From: Stenopsyche tienmushanensis
Taxonomy: Eukaryota > Arthropoda > Insecta > Trichoptera > Stenopsychidae
Assembly: GCA_008973525.1 (NCBI GenBank)
Contig: WACJ01000048.1
Coordinates: 186,001 to 250,000, forward strand
Reading direction: 5' to 3'
DNA: 64,000 nucleotides
Below the pieces are notes generated by a model. It worked only from the letters and a program-made list of their open reading frames with translations. It was not told the origin of the DNA and searched no databases. The translations under genes and the position numbers were made by a program. How positions within the stretch are numbered: position 1 is the first letter of the stretch; every line of letters begins with the position of its first letter. Shown piece by piece: positions 22,570 through 35,653 of the stretch.

Positions 22570-22880
22570 TCAATTTTTGATAGCTTTGTCACATAAATCT
22601 GGCTGAATTTGATGGATGGTTTTTGTTATGTTGACTTTGAGGGCATCAATTGTTTGCAGTTTATATGCATAAATCTGCAATTTAAGATAACCCCAAATAA
22701 AGAAGTTTAAAGGTGTTAAATCGCATGATATTGGTGGTCAGTCTACATTGCCGCCGCGTGAGATAACCATGACCTCAAATCATATGTGCAGAATGTTCAT
22801 AGTGATATGCGCTTTATAGCACGTTTAAAACCATACATCATCGATATTCATATCATCCATTTAAAGCCATAATAAATTGC
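22570..22880 (-). pseudogene. DDE transposase C-terminal fragment
   Basis: The minus-strand frame reads EVMVISRGGNVD, a TGA where Trp is expected, then PPISCDLTPLNFFIWGY and on through IDALKVNITKTIHQIQPDL to a stop at 22570. This matches the 'ISRxGxVxWPPRSCDLTPLDFFLWGY' signature and C-terminal tail of a Tc1/mariner-superfamily transposase widespread in insects. Beyond about 22779 only degenerate traces remain (DDMNIDDVWF), corresponding to the region before the 'ISR' segment. It is related in motif to, but distinct from, the fragments at 3769 and 20862. Confidence 0.75.
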
Positions 22881-24655
22881 TTATAATCGATTTTTAGCGC
22901 TTGAAGCATGGATGCAAATAAATATGATGAAGAACGAAAATCATCATTTAAGTGTTCCAAAATATACGTGATAGCCCTGCCTTCGGTCAGATAGGGAAGT
23001 ATTAATAAAATTTTGCTCGTAGATAGTTTACATTAATTATTCGATATTCTGTTGGATATGTATTTCGTTTATATCGCGTATTTAAGCTACATAATAAGTA
23101 TTTTCGAAATTCCTTTAAAATAGCAAGTTCGTCTAGTTACCTAATTGTTTTTGCAAATTTTATGCAATAAATATTTTATGAGTGAAGGATATCCTGATGC
23201 GTAATAAAAGCGAATGGAAGAATTCATAAAGCAGTCTTTAAAAAGAGATTTCCTTCCTTCCGAGCTTTTATGCCGGAGCAGTAATATGGACTAAATAGTA
23301 ATATAGCATTCATTTCAATAAATATTCTCGGTTTATATGGCGGATTATAAATTATTTTAGTACATATCCGAATAAGAACTAAAATATTTATCATCCCAAA
23401 ACGAATATCTGCCTCTGATAATATCAATAAATAAAAAATACATATTATCATTTTGAATTCTGTAAAATTACAACATTTTGACACTCTCGAAAGAAATCCA
23501 TTATTTTTGCATGCACTCGTTTGAGCATCGAATCAATGAGAAAACATCTCCGCAATTATTTTACTTGTTGTGTAGTTCGTTATTTCAATTTTTTGCGTCA
23601 TATTCTTATTGTGTTACTAAGGATAAACATGGCAAAGCCCGAAACTAAGAACATTTTCGACATCATATGCTGGTTTTACTTGATTAAACGCGACTAAAAC
23701 CATAAACACCACCAATGAAATTTGTGGATCAGTCCTAAACGTAATTAGATATCAATTTTCGATTTGTTTCGGGATAACCTATTATTATGTTGTCAATTAA
23801 ATAAGACGAGACGAACGAGGGAGTTATAAAATCAAACACATTTATCATGTGTGGTAGGAAATAAGGTGTGTTATTGGCATCAATGTGGAAAGTCGCACGT
23901 TGGTCGCCCTTGCACGCTCATTCATATACATACGTCTATGAAAACTTTCTTCATTTTTCATTTCCATCCGAAGAAGTCAAGTCTTGGGTGAAAGCCTTTC
24001 CATCCATTTCAAAAGTGAAGTAGACGTTTCCATCGAATTCCCGCAGCGCTTGTCTATCGCATCGCATTTTCTACCCGTTGCCTGTTTGAGAAAATATTCC
24101 AGAAATCTTCACGGTGAAAAATCATTTGTGAAAAACATACTTGACGAACGAAAATTTTTCGACTGCAATAAAATATGCTCTACTTAGTTAAATATATAAT
24201 ATTTCATACTTTAAATTTAAATTTTAAAATAAACTGCATGGTAAAATACATGGTAAAATCATCCATGGAGATTTCTAACGTCTGTCAAAAGATATGGCAA
24301 TTTATAAAGAAGTATTTCATTTTGGATTTTTAATACATGTAGGCAGTCAACTAAGCTATAAAAAAATTAAAAAGTATAAAATAAAAATTTAGTAGGTATT
24401 TTAGTTAAACTTTCATATTTTTAACCATTTTCTAAATAATTTTTATCCCAAAAAAAATCATGTATTTACGCGAAAACCCTAAAACTTTAGTTTAGTTTAC
24501 TAGATAATATTATAGTGAAAAATATCTCAAAATTTCAGTCAGATCGATCGACAACTTTTTAAGCTACAGCTGGCGAACATTTTGAAATTGCAGTTTCGAG
24601 TTAATCTCGTTTAAAGTTTTAATGCGATAAAACTATCAATTTTAGTGACTTATCG
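22881..24655. other. AT-rich sequence; 3' flank of Mutator-like relic
   Basis: No host gene can be supported. From about 24480 to 24655 the sequence carries blocks related to the TA-flanked repeat family (TAGTTTACTAG, CGACAACTTTTTAAGCTACA, GCAGTTTCGAGTTAATCTCG). This may be the downstream part of the Mutator-like element at 24663-25165. Confidence 0.4.
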
Positions 24656-24662
24656 ATCAACC

Positions 24663-25165
24663 ATTGATTCCAGGTGCATATAATAGATCTTCAGCTTTCT
24701 CAAATAGTTGATTATCTTTGACTAACTGTTGTTTTTGGGCTATACGAGTTGCTTTTGTCTCAAAAAGACTCTCACGGTTCTACTTTACTACCCGCGCTTC
24801 ATCGATATTTTCAGCAAAGATTTTACAGTAGGTGCCAATAACTATATTTAATGTATTTATCATCTTCAAAATGAAGCTGAAGTCGTTATTAAATATCTCA
24901 GCAGCAATGTATGTTAATATTTTAATGATTTTTACACCAGAATGCATGCGCTTTGGAACCAGTCGCTAAACCTGGCTAATTTTGTCGCTAATTTTGGGTA
25001 CCCAAGCATCTTTGAAGTAATTCATCCCTGGATAAATCTTTATAAATTGGTAAAAGATACTGTTTTATCTCCTGGCCAAGAAATGGAGTCAGGCCTTCAA
25101 GCTTTGGATATTTTTTAAAGCAATGGTTTTCTGCCATTTGCACCAGCTTTTGACTCAAGTCTGAC
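24663..25165 (-). pseudogene. Mutator-like (MULE) transposase fragment
   Basis: The minus-strand translation in changing frames gives PFLGQEIKQYLLPIYKDLSR, then DELLQRCLG, then after stops SGVKIIKILTYIAAEIFNND, CKIFAENIDEARVV and FEKAEDLLYAPGIN. This order ('IYxxLSxxxLLxRCLxGxTQNxNES...IFNxG...IGxxCxxFxxxxDxxRI...EEGxLYGPGI') fits, from memory, the Mutator-like transposase domain of many insect genes of unknown function. The central TQN-N-ES segment is broken. It has several in-frame stops, so it is a pseudogene. Terminal inverted repeats were not located. Confidence 0.6.
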
Positions 25166-27390
25166 AGTCAAGTTCCTATGATATTGTCTTTTTTTTAAAT
25201 TCCTCAAACTTCTCTACTTTTCGTTCCCTTATTAAGATATTTTGATATTTTTGCTTCGAAAATTCAACCACCCACGACAAACTATCGAGTTAAACTTGAC
25301 TTCGAGCAACTTCGAGCTGACTTCGAGCTACTTTAATTTCGCATACCTACAATTAGAGATATATGAGTGCAATATAACGATAGTTTTATTAATATTTTGC
25401 ATAAATACTGACTGAATCAAATTAAGGCTTTGTAGAAATGGATACAAATCGTTGTCATTGCTTCATTAAATTTTTCTTCATATAAAGAGAAAATAATCTT
25501 ATTAAATTGGACTGAAGTGTGAATGGTTTAGTTGTTGAAAATTACATCGTTGAATCACATTTTTAACTTTAAAAAACGTTGCATTGGTGCATTGATGCAT
25601 TGTTATGCAGAAGCGGCAGACATTCTGAGAGTTTTCCTTGCCATTTCTCTTTGATAACATTTTTTTAAAGAAATAAATCTTCTGTGGTATTATTTCTAAC
25701 AACAATAGGCAAATTTTATTATATATTCTTTCATAGAACACCATAAAAATGTTTCAGATCTTCATTGAACAACTCCAAATTCTTTTTACAGAATTCTTGC
25801 CGAGTGTAATTTTGAATTTTAATTTTTAAAAATATTTGATCTTCCAGTAAAATGATACTCCATGTTGTATATTCATTAATTTATCTATCTTAATCAAATG
25901 CTGCACTTTCTGAGACTTTTTTTTGGAGTGTAAATGAGAGTAAATATCGTATTTGAATTTGATTTGTTTCCATTTTGAGGGTTTTTTCTGTGAAAATTTT
26001 AGAGGTCCAAATGAACAAAACCAGTCAGAATAAACTGAATAATGAATATTTTTAATTATATAGCAAAAAAAACATCACAAAACCTATGTGTTTTATTTTT
26101 CTATGACTTTTCTAAACAAAAGTGTAAAAACGGCATGTATTTTTGGCACAACCGATATTGTGCAAATTCGATTCAAATATGAATCAATAATACATTGAAT
26201 GACAGGCTTTTTATTGAAAAATGTTGGTTTAAATATGCTGTGGCCAGCTGAATGATGAAGAGTTTAAGGGTGGAAAAATGAGTATCCATGTTATTCAACA
26301 GATTTTGATCTTTAAGATTACCACCCAAACAAAATGTATTAATAAAAATATGAAAACAACCTCAAAGGCTGTATATTCATTCAATAGATAAGCATTATAT
26401 TGATCTAAAATTAGAAGAATAACGATGGTATATCAGACGTTGTAAGGTTTCTTTGCGGCATTTATATACACGTTGGCACTTCGAAGTTTTTAGAATGATC
26501 GATTCATATTTTTTCCGCGGAGTGAACAAATTCCACAAACGTTGCAGGTATTTTCTACAAACACAACGAACAATAGACGGTTGTTATGGAACAATTCATT
26601 GTTTCGACTTGAGGTCGTTATTTATTTAAATAACGTTCGGCTTGTTAACGAAAATACCCCCACAAACGTATAATGGGGGAGGCGCGCTCCCCGTTGTGAT
26701 TTTCATCGTAGACATATTGTTAACAAATATCACAATTCGCATACATTTCGGCCTGCGGTTAATTTAAAAAATAATGGAATAATTTTCAACTTTTTGTACA
26801 GAGTTTCATTACGGCGCACGTTGTAATTTAATAGTTGTATTATGGCGGCGTTTTGATGGCCAAAGGCGGCCGTTTTCGTTATTATTAATGTTTTAATATT
26901 TTCTCGAAGCGATCGTTAAAACCCTACCAATTTAAAATTGAATTAAAAGCACCCGCATTTAATAAAGGGGGATGCATTTAATAACTGCATGTAAATTCCG
27001 AATTCCGAAGAAAGACAGTTCAACGTTGCTTTGGATTGCTCGTATAATACTCGAACATCGCATAATCATATTAAATGACCCAGTTTTGTATCATAAATAA
27101 CTAATCCCGACATCCAATTTAAGGAAATTGGAAAAGTATCAAAACTCCAGTGCAATTACCGACTTTCGAATTTGACTCCGTTCACCAGCCGAATTTACAA
27201 TGATTGAATTTAATACTTTTATGGAAATTAATTAATCCCGCCCCGCCATTAACGATTCGGTCGAAATTCGACCGTTTCAGTGATAGCCGTATAATGTAAA
27301 TTTAATATGATTTCAGGAGTCCCAGGAGTGGTGTCAGGATGTAGTGTAAATAAACAAAGGTCTTCCTTCCGAAGAGAACAAATATTTTAC
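25166..27390. other. Unique sequence with GC-richer patch
   Basis: A short direct repeat of ACTTCGAGC (three times) lies at 25300-25335. The part 25340-26440 is AT-rich with nothing recognisable. About 26450-27290 is GC-richer and CpG-containing without a supported ORF. If the exon at 27391 is real, this would be its downstream intron on the minus strand. Confidence 0.35.
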
Positions 27391-27505
27391 CAGTGGGCTT
27401 AGGCGTTCTACGCCCTTCGCATTCTAAACACACGACCCCTTCTGATGTACGTGCATGTATAAAGTGGGTGGGCTCGATTATCCATCCTTCCGGGGGTAGA
27501 TACGG
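27391..27505 (-). CDS. Candidate exon: first half of an immunoglobulin-like domain
   Basis: On the minus strand a 115-bp open segment lies between an acceptor TTATTTCAAG and a donor ACTG|GTAAAA. It reads PYLPPEGWIIEPTHFIHART then SEGVVCLECEGRRTPKPT. This matches the first half of an I-set immunoglobulin domain: 'F..EPT..I...S.G....EC...G.P.P', with the B-strand Cys in LEC and the Trp expected in the next exon. The EPT start is reminiscent of Dscam-type cell-surface receptors, which have exons that split Ig domains and very long introns. Acceptor and donor are only moderate. I found no partner exon encoding the second half, so it may be an isolated exon or a chance ORF. Confidence 0.35.
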
Positions 27506-28225
27506 CTTGAAATAATTTTTAATTAATTTAAAATATCCTATAGCATCCGATTGATATATATACATGTGACAAACAAGAATAATTTCCTACAAAATTAGAC
27601 CCTCCTCAATAACTAAGGATCACAATACGCAATCTAATTTATACATCCATTTTATATATACAGACACGATAAAGTTGTCTTCTTTGTAAGGGTACAGCTG
27701 TCAATAAGAAATAAGCTGACTTACCGAAGGAAAAAAAAATAGTTGTAGTAATAGAATTTCAATAAAAACAGGGATGCCGTCAGCCTGTATAAGAATTGCT
27801 CTGACATTGGCAATGTCGTATCTCCGAATTACGATCACCTTTTTCTTTCAAAATCGAGTTTAGGACGTCAATGCTCAGTCCTGGATCAACCCTCTTAGAT
27901 AACCAATTTACAAAATTAGGATAAATTGTGTTAAGTGATGAAATTCTGTATTCTTAAATTTATTTTCATCATACAAATCCCATCTCAGCATAATATTTTA
28001 CAACTTGAATCATTTTGATATGAAACTAATTACATATTATGATCTTCAATAAAGAATCTTATTGAATAATTCAATATTTATAAATAAATACTTTTACTTA
28101 AAGAGTTCTTTTTTTGGAGAAAGCTTTCATAGAACTACGATTTATAACTTATGAACCTTCAGTATTAAATACATATTCTCATCACTTTAGTAGTCCTTCT
28201 ATTCCTTTTTTGTAAAAAAAAATTC
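27506..28225. other. AT-rich unique sequence
   Basis: Nothing can be supported here apart from possible intron upstream of the candidate exon. Confidence 0.3.
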
Positions 28226-28880
28226 TGGCTTAGAAGCAAAAAAACTGTTTTAAATGCATTTCCACTTCAGCTGCATTTTTGAATCGTTTTTCTCTGATGC
28301 TGTGCTCCGTGGATCTGTAAAAATGGAAATCCAACGGAGCGAGGTTTGGTGAATAAGGGAGATGCGGGAACACTTCCTAGTTTAATTCCCATATTTTATC
28401 CAGTCTCAATTTTGCTTTATGAGGGTTCACAAGTCATGTCGCGCAAGGGTGGTCAAAGCGTGCTGCACCCATCCAACCCCAAAACATCCATTTTATTCGT
28501 TTTTCCGATAGGTTTTATATATATATATGTACAGTGATCCATGGGGATCTCAATGTTTGCGATAACAGCTCGACTGTTTGCCGTGGATCTGACTTAATTA
28601 GGGGATTGAATGCATCATTATCAAAATTCAAATTTCTGCTTTAAACGCCTGATTTAAATTTCTGGAAACAATATTGGATTCTATCGACTGTTACTGCTTC
28701 ATCGAGTATTTTACTGAATCTTAAGGAATTCTAACCCAAATAAAAAGCAGCAGTCCATGTCGAATGTGGACTTTGTTAATTTTGGGCTTAGAAATTTTAC
28801 TTTAAGAATAAAAATTCTCTTAGATAAAAATAATCTTGATAAAAGTTGAGCTCAAACATAAGGTCTCAAAATGTATAACT
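28226..28880 (-). pseudogene. Mariner transposase, internally deleted
   Basis: On the minus strand the N-terminal part reads YCFQKFKSG, NDAFNPLIKSDPRQTVELL, which are the mariner DNA-binding helices ('WFxKFxxG...LIxxDPRQTxxELAE'). After the linker region (28440-28500) the frame jumps into the C-terminal catalytic part NPHKAKLRLDKIWELN, stop, EVFPHLPYSPNLAPLDFHF. Here the residues around the second catalytic Asp are largely gone and the 'PYSPDLAPxDYH' signature carries an Asn and a Leu change. It ends with EKRFKNAAEVEMHLKQFF. One TAG and frameshifts prevent expression. It belongs to the same lineage as 6725-7220 and 48720-49075. Confidence 0.75.
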
Positions 28881-29545
28881 AACTAACTTCTTATATTTTT
28901 TTGCAGAAAGTTTTTAATTTGATCTGTAAGCTAAACAAATATTTTGCTACGAAATTGAAAGCAAGATAAGAAATAAGGTTGTATGCAGTATTCTAATACA
29001 TTTTTTTACCACCCTCAAATTTATTGAACGGCCCTCTTGTGTACTTATTAGTATGAGCCGAAATTTTCCTTTATGATTTCATATTATTATTTCTTCATTC
29101 ATTACGTCCTTTCTTTCATGTGTCTCGATCTTACCTTTTAGCAGATGAGGTTCGCAACCATCTCGCTCATTTTATAAATTTTCAGATGTATTGGGTGGTA
29201 ATTAGTGGATTGGTTGAAAGTGGAGGACGAACTAAAGTTTCTTCGATCTGTTGTTTTGGAAATACTTGAGGCAATTAGCTGGATTCAGCAGCAGACAACC
29301 GCATAAACCTGATTGAATTTGTTAGTCTCTCCACCTTCTGCCTCCAAGTTCCCGTTGGAGATTGGAGAGCCATTGTTTTAATTAAAAATGTGTTTTTGCT
29401 TTCCTCTATACAAATTGGCATATGGACCTTTGTTCGGAGGGCCCGAAGCCGCAGGTTTATTTCGAACGATGCTACCTGAAATGCTTGTTCATTTATAATC
29501 AATTTTGATTTCCCTTGAGTTTTCCAATATATTTTTGATTACGCA
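28881..29545. other. AT-rich unique sequence
   Basis: No gene or repeat can be supported. The minus frame at 29275-29502 has no recognisable motif. Confidence 0.3.
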
Positions 29546-29549
29546 ACAA

Positions 29550-29640
29550 TACAGCTGGACCCGGTTTTTGCGCGCGATATGACGTAAATCATCCATGAGC
29601 AAAAATTGCGAATTCCGGAATCGCGCAATTGAATTGGTTT
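29550..29640 (+). mobile_element. Possible pogo/Tigger-like terminus
   Basis: TACAGCTGGACCCGGTTTTT, then GCGCGCGATATGAC and a palindromic TTGCGAATTCCGGAATCGCGCAA, resembles the ends of pogo/Tigger-type elements (TA + CAG...GACCCGGTTTTTGCGCG). No partner terminus was found, so it could be a lone remnant or coincidence. Confidence 0.3.
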
Positions 29641-32600
29641 ATCAGATTGTCGTTAATTTCGGTGAATGACTGGCGTAAACGTCAAAGACAATCTATCTGT
29701 GATACTCGCCCTGTTTTATCGCAACCCTTCGCTACAACTTATCTTGATATATTTGTCCAAGAGCGTTCTTCAAATATTATTTAGCAAATAGTCTGATGGT
29801 GGAACGAGACGGGAGACTCGGTCTGGAGCATCTTTCGTCGACGAAGTATGTAAATATTTTTTATCAATATCCGTCGAAACGAGACCATGGAAAATTCTTC
29901 CTGTCGGTATTTGTTAAGGCATTCAGTATTTAAGGTCTGGAAGAATAAATTTGAGACCTTAATGATGGATCGGGGCTGCTTACTATTGGTCAACCGAATA
30001 AAGGTTAGCGTGTACCCAAAGTCTCCACAGGCAAAGTAGAACGAATAGACAAAGAAACTAACCCTTAACTGTGTTTGGACTGAAAATCGATATTACTCAA
30101 AATGAAACATTACCAAACCAACTTCTTCTGAAGTCTTATTTCAGCGAAGAACAACGTTTTCTCTTATTAGAATACGAAAAAATCTTAATAAATAAATACC
30201 CTACTAACATGAATATACATCATAATATCAAACAAATATTTAAGGGATATAATAAATTATATTTAACAAAATTTACATCGATTTTATCTTAATTTTAATC
30301 AAATATAATTTTACAATTAAACAATTTTATCGCAAGAACTTGAAGGGATGATATTCCAAAGGCACCATATCGAATAAATAAATAATATTTGTTAAAACTT
30401 CCCAAATTAATTCCAATTTAGGAGCTTTTCTTTGAATTTTTGGTTTTCTTTCTTGGTGGTTTAAAAATATACAAAATATATTTTTGTCAGTTTTAAGTTA
30501 GACTCAAGGGATAAAATAGACGTTCCCTATTAAAACTATACGTTTTAAATATTATTCTGGGATAATTTTAGGGCATTTTAATCGGGATTTAATTTAATTA
30601 GTAACGCGAGTAAGGAGTTAACGACGTTTGTGGTTCTTTGTGATCTATTAAAATATGGATTCTTAAAACTTTTTTATTACAAAATTACAATATGTATGTA
30701 AAGATCATTTTTTTCGGCATCTTGATCTATTGATTTTGCTCATTGTATAAAATTTTTTTATTTACATTGAAAAAATCATCAACAATTGAGCAGTGCGGAA
30801 TTTCATAAATAATTCATTATGGTTTCAATACTATCATTTTATACTTATTTATTAATCATGCTTGTTATAAATAGCGTTTCTTATAATATTTTAAAATCCA
30901 AAATCTCTGTTGAATATCCATAAAAATTGTCATTGAAACTCCTTATTGTTTTGCATCCTGCAAATATTTTATTAATAATGTCCTCTTTTGCAGATACTTC
31001 CTTCTTATTTTTCTTCCAGAATATCAAACAAGACTTGCCTTGTTTGAAGATATCTGTTTATTTTTATGTCGCTACAGGCATATTTATTTACTGTGAAAAT
31101 ATTAATGTAGAAATACATCATTGACGAATTGAATTGATTTTGGAGGCATAACTGGATCTTCTAGGTTTATGTCATATTATTTTATATTTATTTTTTGCAA
31201 ATCAGTAAATACTAAAATGTAAAGTAAAAGTAAATACTAAAATGATAATAAATCCATACATATCTAAAAAAAATCAATCATTTTTTTAATCAATGTCGTA
31301 GGTGTGTTTTAAATAAAGAAGTTTCTCTGCTGCACCCTGTTCAAAAATGACTTCTTTGTTAGTCTAATGGATTCTTTAAGATCATCATTGATCTTATTAC
31401 TTTAATTTGAACAATAAAGCAAATGCATGTATTCAATATGATACTAGACAGTTTTATAACTTATTTATCCATAAAAATGCTGAAGAACTGAATGATTTGT
31501 CATTGAAAATACGATGGAGTACTTCTAAAAGTATGACCAAATTTTTCCATATTATACGCAAACAATGCAAAATATCGCTTTAAAGATTAAAAAAAGATGT
31601 TGTTGTGTTTTGATACGATCGAATGCACATTTCTTTGGTATTAAAAAAAAATCGTAAATTCATATGAATTTATTAGAAATATAAACGTCGCAAGGGTGGC
31701 TGTTTACAACCCCTGCGCTACTTCACCCTATATGTATGAGTCGATTGTGTAAGCGCACGTATTCACAAAAACTGAGACACGCAGAAAAAAAGGAAAAAAG
31801 AAATAATATATGTTATCAATTTCAATATTATCCCGGAAAGAAAATATAATGAAGCGCTCTTTCCAGGGGGCTTATATTTGTATATCCGTTTCATTATGTG
31901 CCGAAAATATGAAAATTACGAAGGCTTTCATTTAATGCCCCGATACAACTTCTTATCATTAGACAACATCAAAGGACGTTGAAAAATTTGGCAGTGGATA
32001 AACACACACGGACATCTTAGTTTGGACGGAAGTCTTTAAATCCGGAAAGTAAACTCATTAGCAAGACGTTAATTAGTGAAGGCGACGTGTTTTCCCAGTC
32101 TCTGTGGCCATTAGTACCATAATTATCCGGCTGAAGATAATTGAACTTATCCGAGGATATTGTCCGGTAATCCTTTTGTGTCGAGGTTCCGGCATAAAAA
32201 CAACACCGTTCGAAAAAGTTCATCCGGAGTCCAATTCTCTCGACGCCGAAAGAATAGGTCAAACACTCTAATGAAATGTTAATTCAATTATAACCTACAC
32301 AACAAATACTGAAAAATATATACAATCATCTTATCAAGACCACATATAAATGTACGTGTGGTTTTTTACCGTATTGAAACGGACATGCCATTTCGAGCCA
32401 TTTATAGTATACATTAATGGAGCCGGCACTAAATCCATAAATACTAAATTGAAGAACCAATTGGACGTAAAATATAGAACGCTCTACGTTCGTTAATTTT
32501 TAATCGCGATATATTGATCCCTGGATACTGCAAAATATTAATTAAGTGGCACGCGAATTTTATGAAGCGCATCAGCAATTTCAAATACTGGATCTGGATA

Positions 32601-32867
32601 CATATTCAATTGTATTAATTAATGTTTATAATAAAAAATCTGGATGAATTCCATATTATCGGATCGATCTTACCGACCGATTCTCACAGGACCCACGCAC
32701 ACGTTAGCACGCTAGCATATTCATACGCCGAAGCATGCATTCGCTGATCTTAACATATTAGCTACGGGGGACGCGAAATCCGCATACCTATAGTTTTGTA
32801 TACTCTTAATTAACAAATTTATTTTTGATATTTTTACATCTTTATAAACATCATAAAAGATACACAT
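29641..32867. other. Unique sequence
   Basis: Mostly AT-rich, with a GC-richer block at about 32000-32270 and a milder one around 29700-30000. No ORF with a recognisable motif was found; the longest frames (for example minus 32017-32262) are within chance expectation. Confidence 0.35.
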
Positions 32868-33478
32868 ACACTTTTTTTGTGCGATAGATGCGTTCGTACA
32901 AAATAAATCGCACAAAAAAGTGTAGATGCATTGCATGGATTTTAAAAACCACATAACTTTGAAACGGCTATATAAAATATATGCAAAATCGCATAAAAAA
33001 AATTCTTTGCGATTTTCGATATGACTCCAAAATCGCTCTCTTTTTTTAGAAGAAATAGTGTACCCAGTGTCAATGTCTTGACTTTCTAAAAATAAGTCAT
33101 TTTTGGGCCTTATTTTTTCACAGCTTTAATTTTTTTTAGTTATAAATAAAGTTTTGATACATATCTGATTGCCGCGTCACTAAAATAGCTATAACTCCGT
33201 AAGAAATTGTAATTTCGAAATTTTTTTTGGATAATGTAAAAATGCATAAAAACGAAATAATTTTTTTCAAAAATTTAAACCAGAATAAAGGGCATGATAG
33301 TTATTTAGCGATAGCAGATGCAATATGATTTTTCTAAATTTCGGTTATTGTTGATGATTTATTTTCTATTCTATCAAAAAAATCTCGATAAATACTCTTT
33401 ACGAAATTATATAAAAAGTTTTTTTTTTTTAAAAAAAACGCATAACTTCGAAATCGCACAAAAAGAGATTTGAGTGTA
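32868..33478 (-). mobile_element. TA-flanked repeat family, internally deleted copy
   Basis: The ends are ACACTTTTTTTGTGCG at 32868 and, reversed, TACACTCAAATCTCTTTTTG at 33478. Inside are family blocks in minus orientation: CACTAAAATAGCTATAACTC, GCGATAGCAGATGCAATATG and CGCATAACTTCGAAATCGCA. The right-hand module with the GATGCCAGAT hairpin has been deleted compared with 56330-57189. There is no ORF. Confidence 0.75.
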
Positions 33479-33884
33479 TACTAAATTAACTGTCTTTAGA
33501 CTCATGCATATAATTATAACATCAGGATGAAGATTGTTTTTCGGATCAATGTTTTTTGTTAATGAATCAATATTAGATTTACAGTTGAATAAGTTCACCA
33601 ATTTTCGGATCAAAATTACGAATATTTTAAGAGATATGATAGTTTTTGGAAAAAATGTATTTTTGTAATTTAAGCGCACCCCGAAGTCAATGTGTTAATT
33701 ATCATTTTGTTCGCACACAAACCCGCGATTGAGAGCATCTCAGCGCGATGCGTGAACGATCGAGATCGATCACGGCGCAATCCGTAACAACGGTCCCGAC
33801 CCACGAGTCGGCTGCGATGAACGACGGAACATGTTTATAATTTTATTCGCTCGGTGATAAAATCGAAATGAGGCAGGCAATCAA
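33479..33884. other. Unique sequence with GC-rich end
   Basis: About 33720-33860 is GC- and CpG-rich (CGATCGAGATCGATCACGGC and neighbours) without an ORF. I cannot assign it. Confidence 0.3.
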
Positions 33885-34160
33885 TAAATGTCAAACAATC
33901 AGTAAAACGTCTTTATTCAATTAACACACAGTAGGAGAACCAGTGGCAAGCAAGCAAACATGCGTTATACAGAGAAAGCGGGTGATGGTCTATCCGAGAG
34001 TAGATGCTTTGTCGGAGCGTCTTCTTGAGCTCGAAGTTGATCATCTTCTCGAAGATCCTCCCCTGTTGGGGTCCAGAAGCGAAGAGAGAATACCCGTTAT
34101 CAGCTAGATTATCCGAAGAGGTCTATTGGACAACTCCGTTGTACTCGGACTCTTCATGGT
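33885..34160 (-). other. Possible retroelement 3' region or transcript end
   Basis: On the minus strand a GC-richer stretch ends in TTGAATAAAGACGTTTTACT, a canonical AATAAA polyadenylation signal (33909-33914 region), after a purine run AACAGGGGAGGA near 34063. The purine run followed by a block of about 180 bp ending TTTGACA could be the polypurine tract and LTR of a retrotransposon. It could equally be the 3' end of an unrecognised transcript. No second LTR was found. Confidence 0.3.
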
Positions 34161-35416
34161 CTCATTTTCTTCCCGGTTAAATGTCTTCTGTTGCATTGCA
34201 AAATCTCAGTGCTTTAATAGTCATTTTTTGGATAGTTAAATCCCTTTTTGAAAAGCCGCCGCCCTTTTGACGATCTGTCGCTATTTTAAGAGTTGGGCTG
34301 CTGTTTTGATAATTCTCTGTTGATGTGATGACATCTCATGGAAAGTCGGGAGTAGCGTCATCATCCAAATATCATTGTTATCCAGTTATCATTTGCAGAT
34401 ATCTATTCTTGGAAATAGAAAATTCGAAAGTTATAGACTTGCAGTTTTCCCAAGATTTTTTCCACATTACAAGGCGTTCTCTGAATTATCAATACTATTA
34501 TATATAAAATATTACAATTAAATGTGGCAAAAAAATATAAATTCTAGATATATTTTTGTATTTATACTAGAGATTTAACCTGATATTACACCAAATAAAT
34601 TGCCGGTGGTGAGCGTGATCATATGGTCACGTAAACGTTTAGAGCTGAATTAAGTGCATTTATTAAAAAAATATTTGTACTTGTAGTAATAATTATGATC
34701 CTCTTAATCACTCTATTCGTTATTTGTATATTAATAAAAAAAAATCTTTATCGCCCAGAAATAACATCATCCCCCTATTTAAATTATACATATATGCATT
34801 TAAATACATATTTTCTATACTGCGTTCTTCTTCATTTTTTAAATAGAAAAATCTTAAATTACATAATAAAAAATTGGCTAACCAGTCACTTATGGATTCA
34901 GGGGATCAACTTTTATATTTCGCTGATAAGCGAAAAAAGTTTATGCGAATGGATCCTTTTTATCAAAATCCTGTGATAAAATATAAATTAAGGCGATATA
35001 CTCGGAGTAGATTTTATTATTTAAAAAAAAATCGTTTTTCAAATATCCCACAGTGCCGATTAACTGTGTATTTTCATCTAAAAATTACAATTATAAGTCT
35101 GATTATAGAATATTTTTTAATGAGGGCGCAATATTTATGGTATTTATTTTTTATCCATCGTCTGCATTAAAGTTGGAGCAATTCTTATGAACGTTCTGAT
35201 CAATGTCATCTTCCAGTTGTCTAGACATCGGTAATACAAATTTAATGCCAATTTTTTGCTCTTGTTTTAAGTGAATGTATGGGAGGATTTTGTCTAAAAT
35301 GTTTATTCGGCGTTGAATCACTTAGTTGCCAAATATTGATCTTCGGTTTTAGAGTACATCAAATATTAATTCGGGACGTATAAAGATGCGATATTATACG
35401 CATTGAAGGCACACAA
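34161..35416. other. AT-rich unique sequence
   Basis: Two overlapping plus frames (34695-34976 and 34874-35170) lack any motif and have the Ile/Leu/Tyr/Lys-rich composition of AT-driven chance ORFs. Confidence 0.35.
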
Positions 35417-35445
35417 TCAGTGTTTCCCAAATGGGTCTCGGAGGG
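35417..35445 (+). mobile_element. Possible hAT-type terminus
   Basis: CAGTGTTTCCCAAATGGGTC is very like the 5' terminal repeat of many hAT elements (CAGTGTTTCCCAA...). No matching inverted end was found within the next few kilobases, so the element is truncated or the match is chance. Confidence 0.35.
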
Positions 35446-35653
35446 GTGTCTGCACGAAGCAAGATTGATTGCTTATTAATTGACGGCATTTGTTCGCGAG
35501 AAATCAAAGGGCGCTTTTTTCGTGGTGGCGCTCTTTTTTTGCGGGTATTGCAGGCAATATTAGAATCTGTGTAATAAAGAAAGCCATGTCTCATAGTTGT
35601 TTTCCTTAGCCGCTTTTCATAAATTACTGAAATGTATAGTGAGGAGCTGCGGT

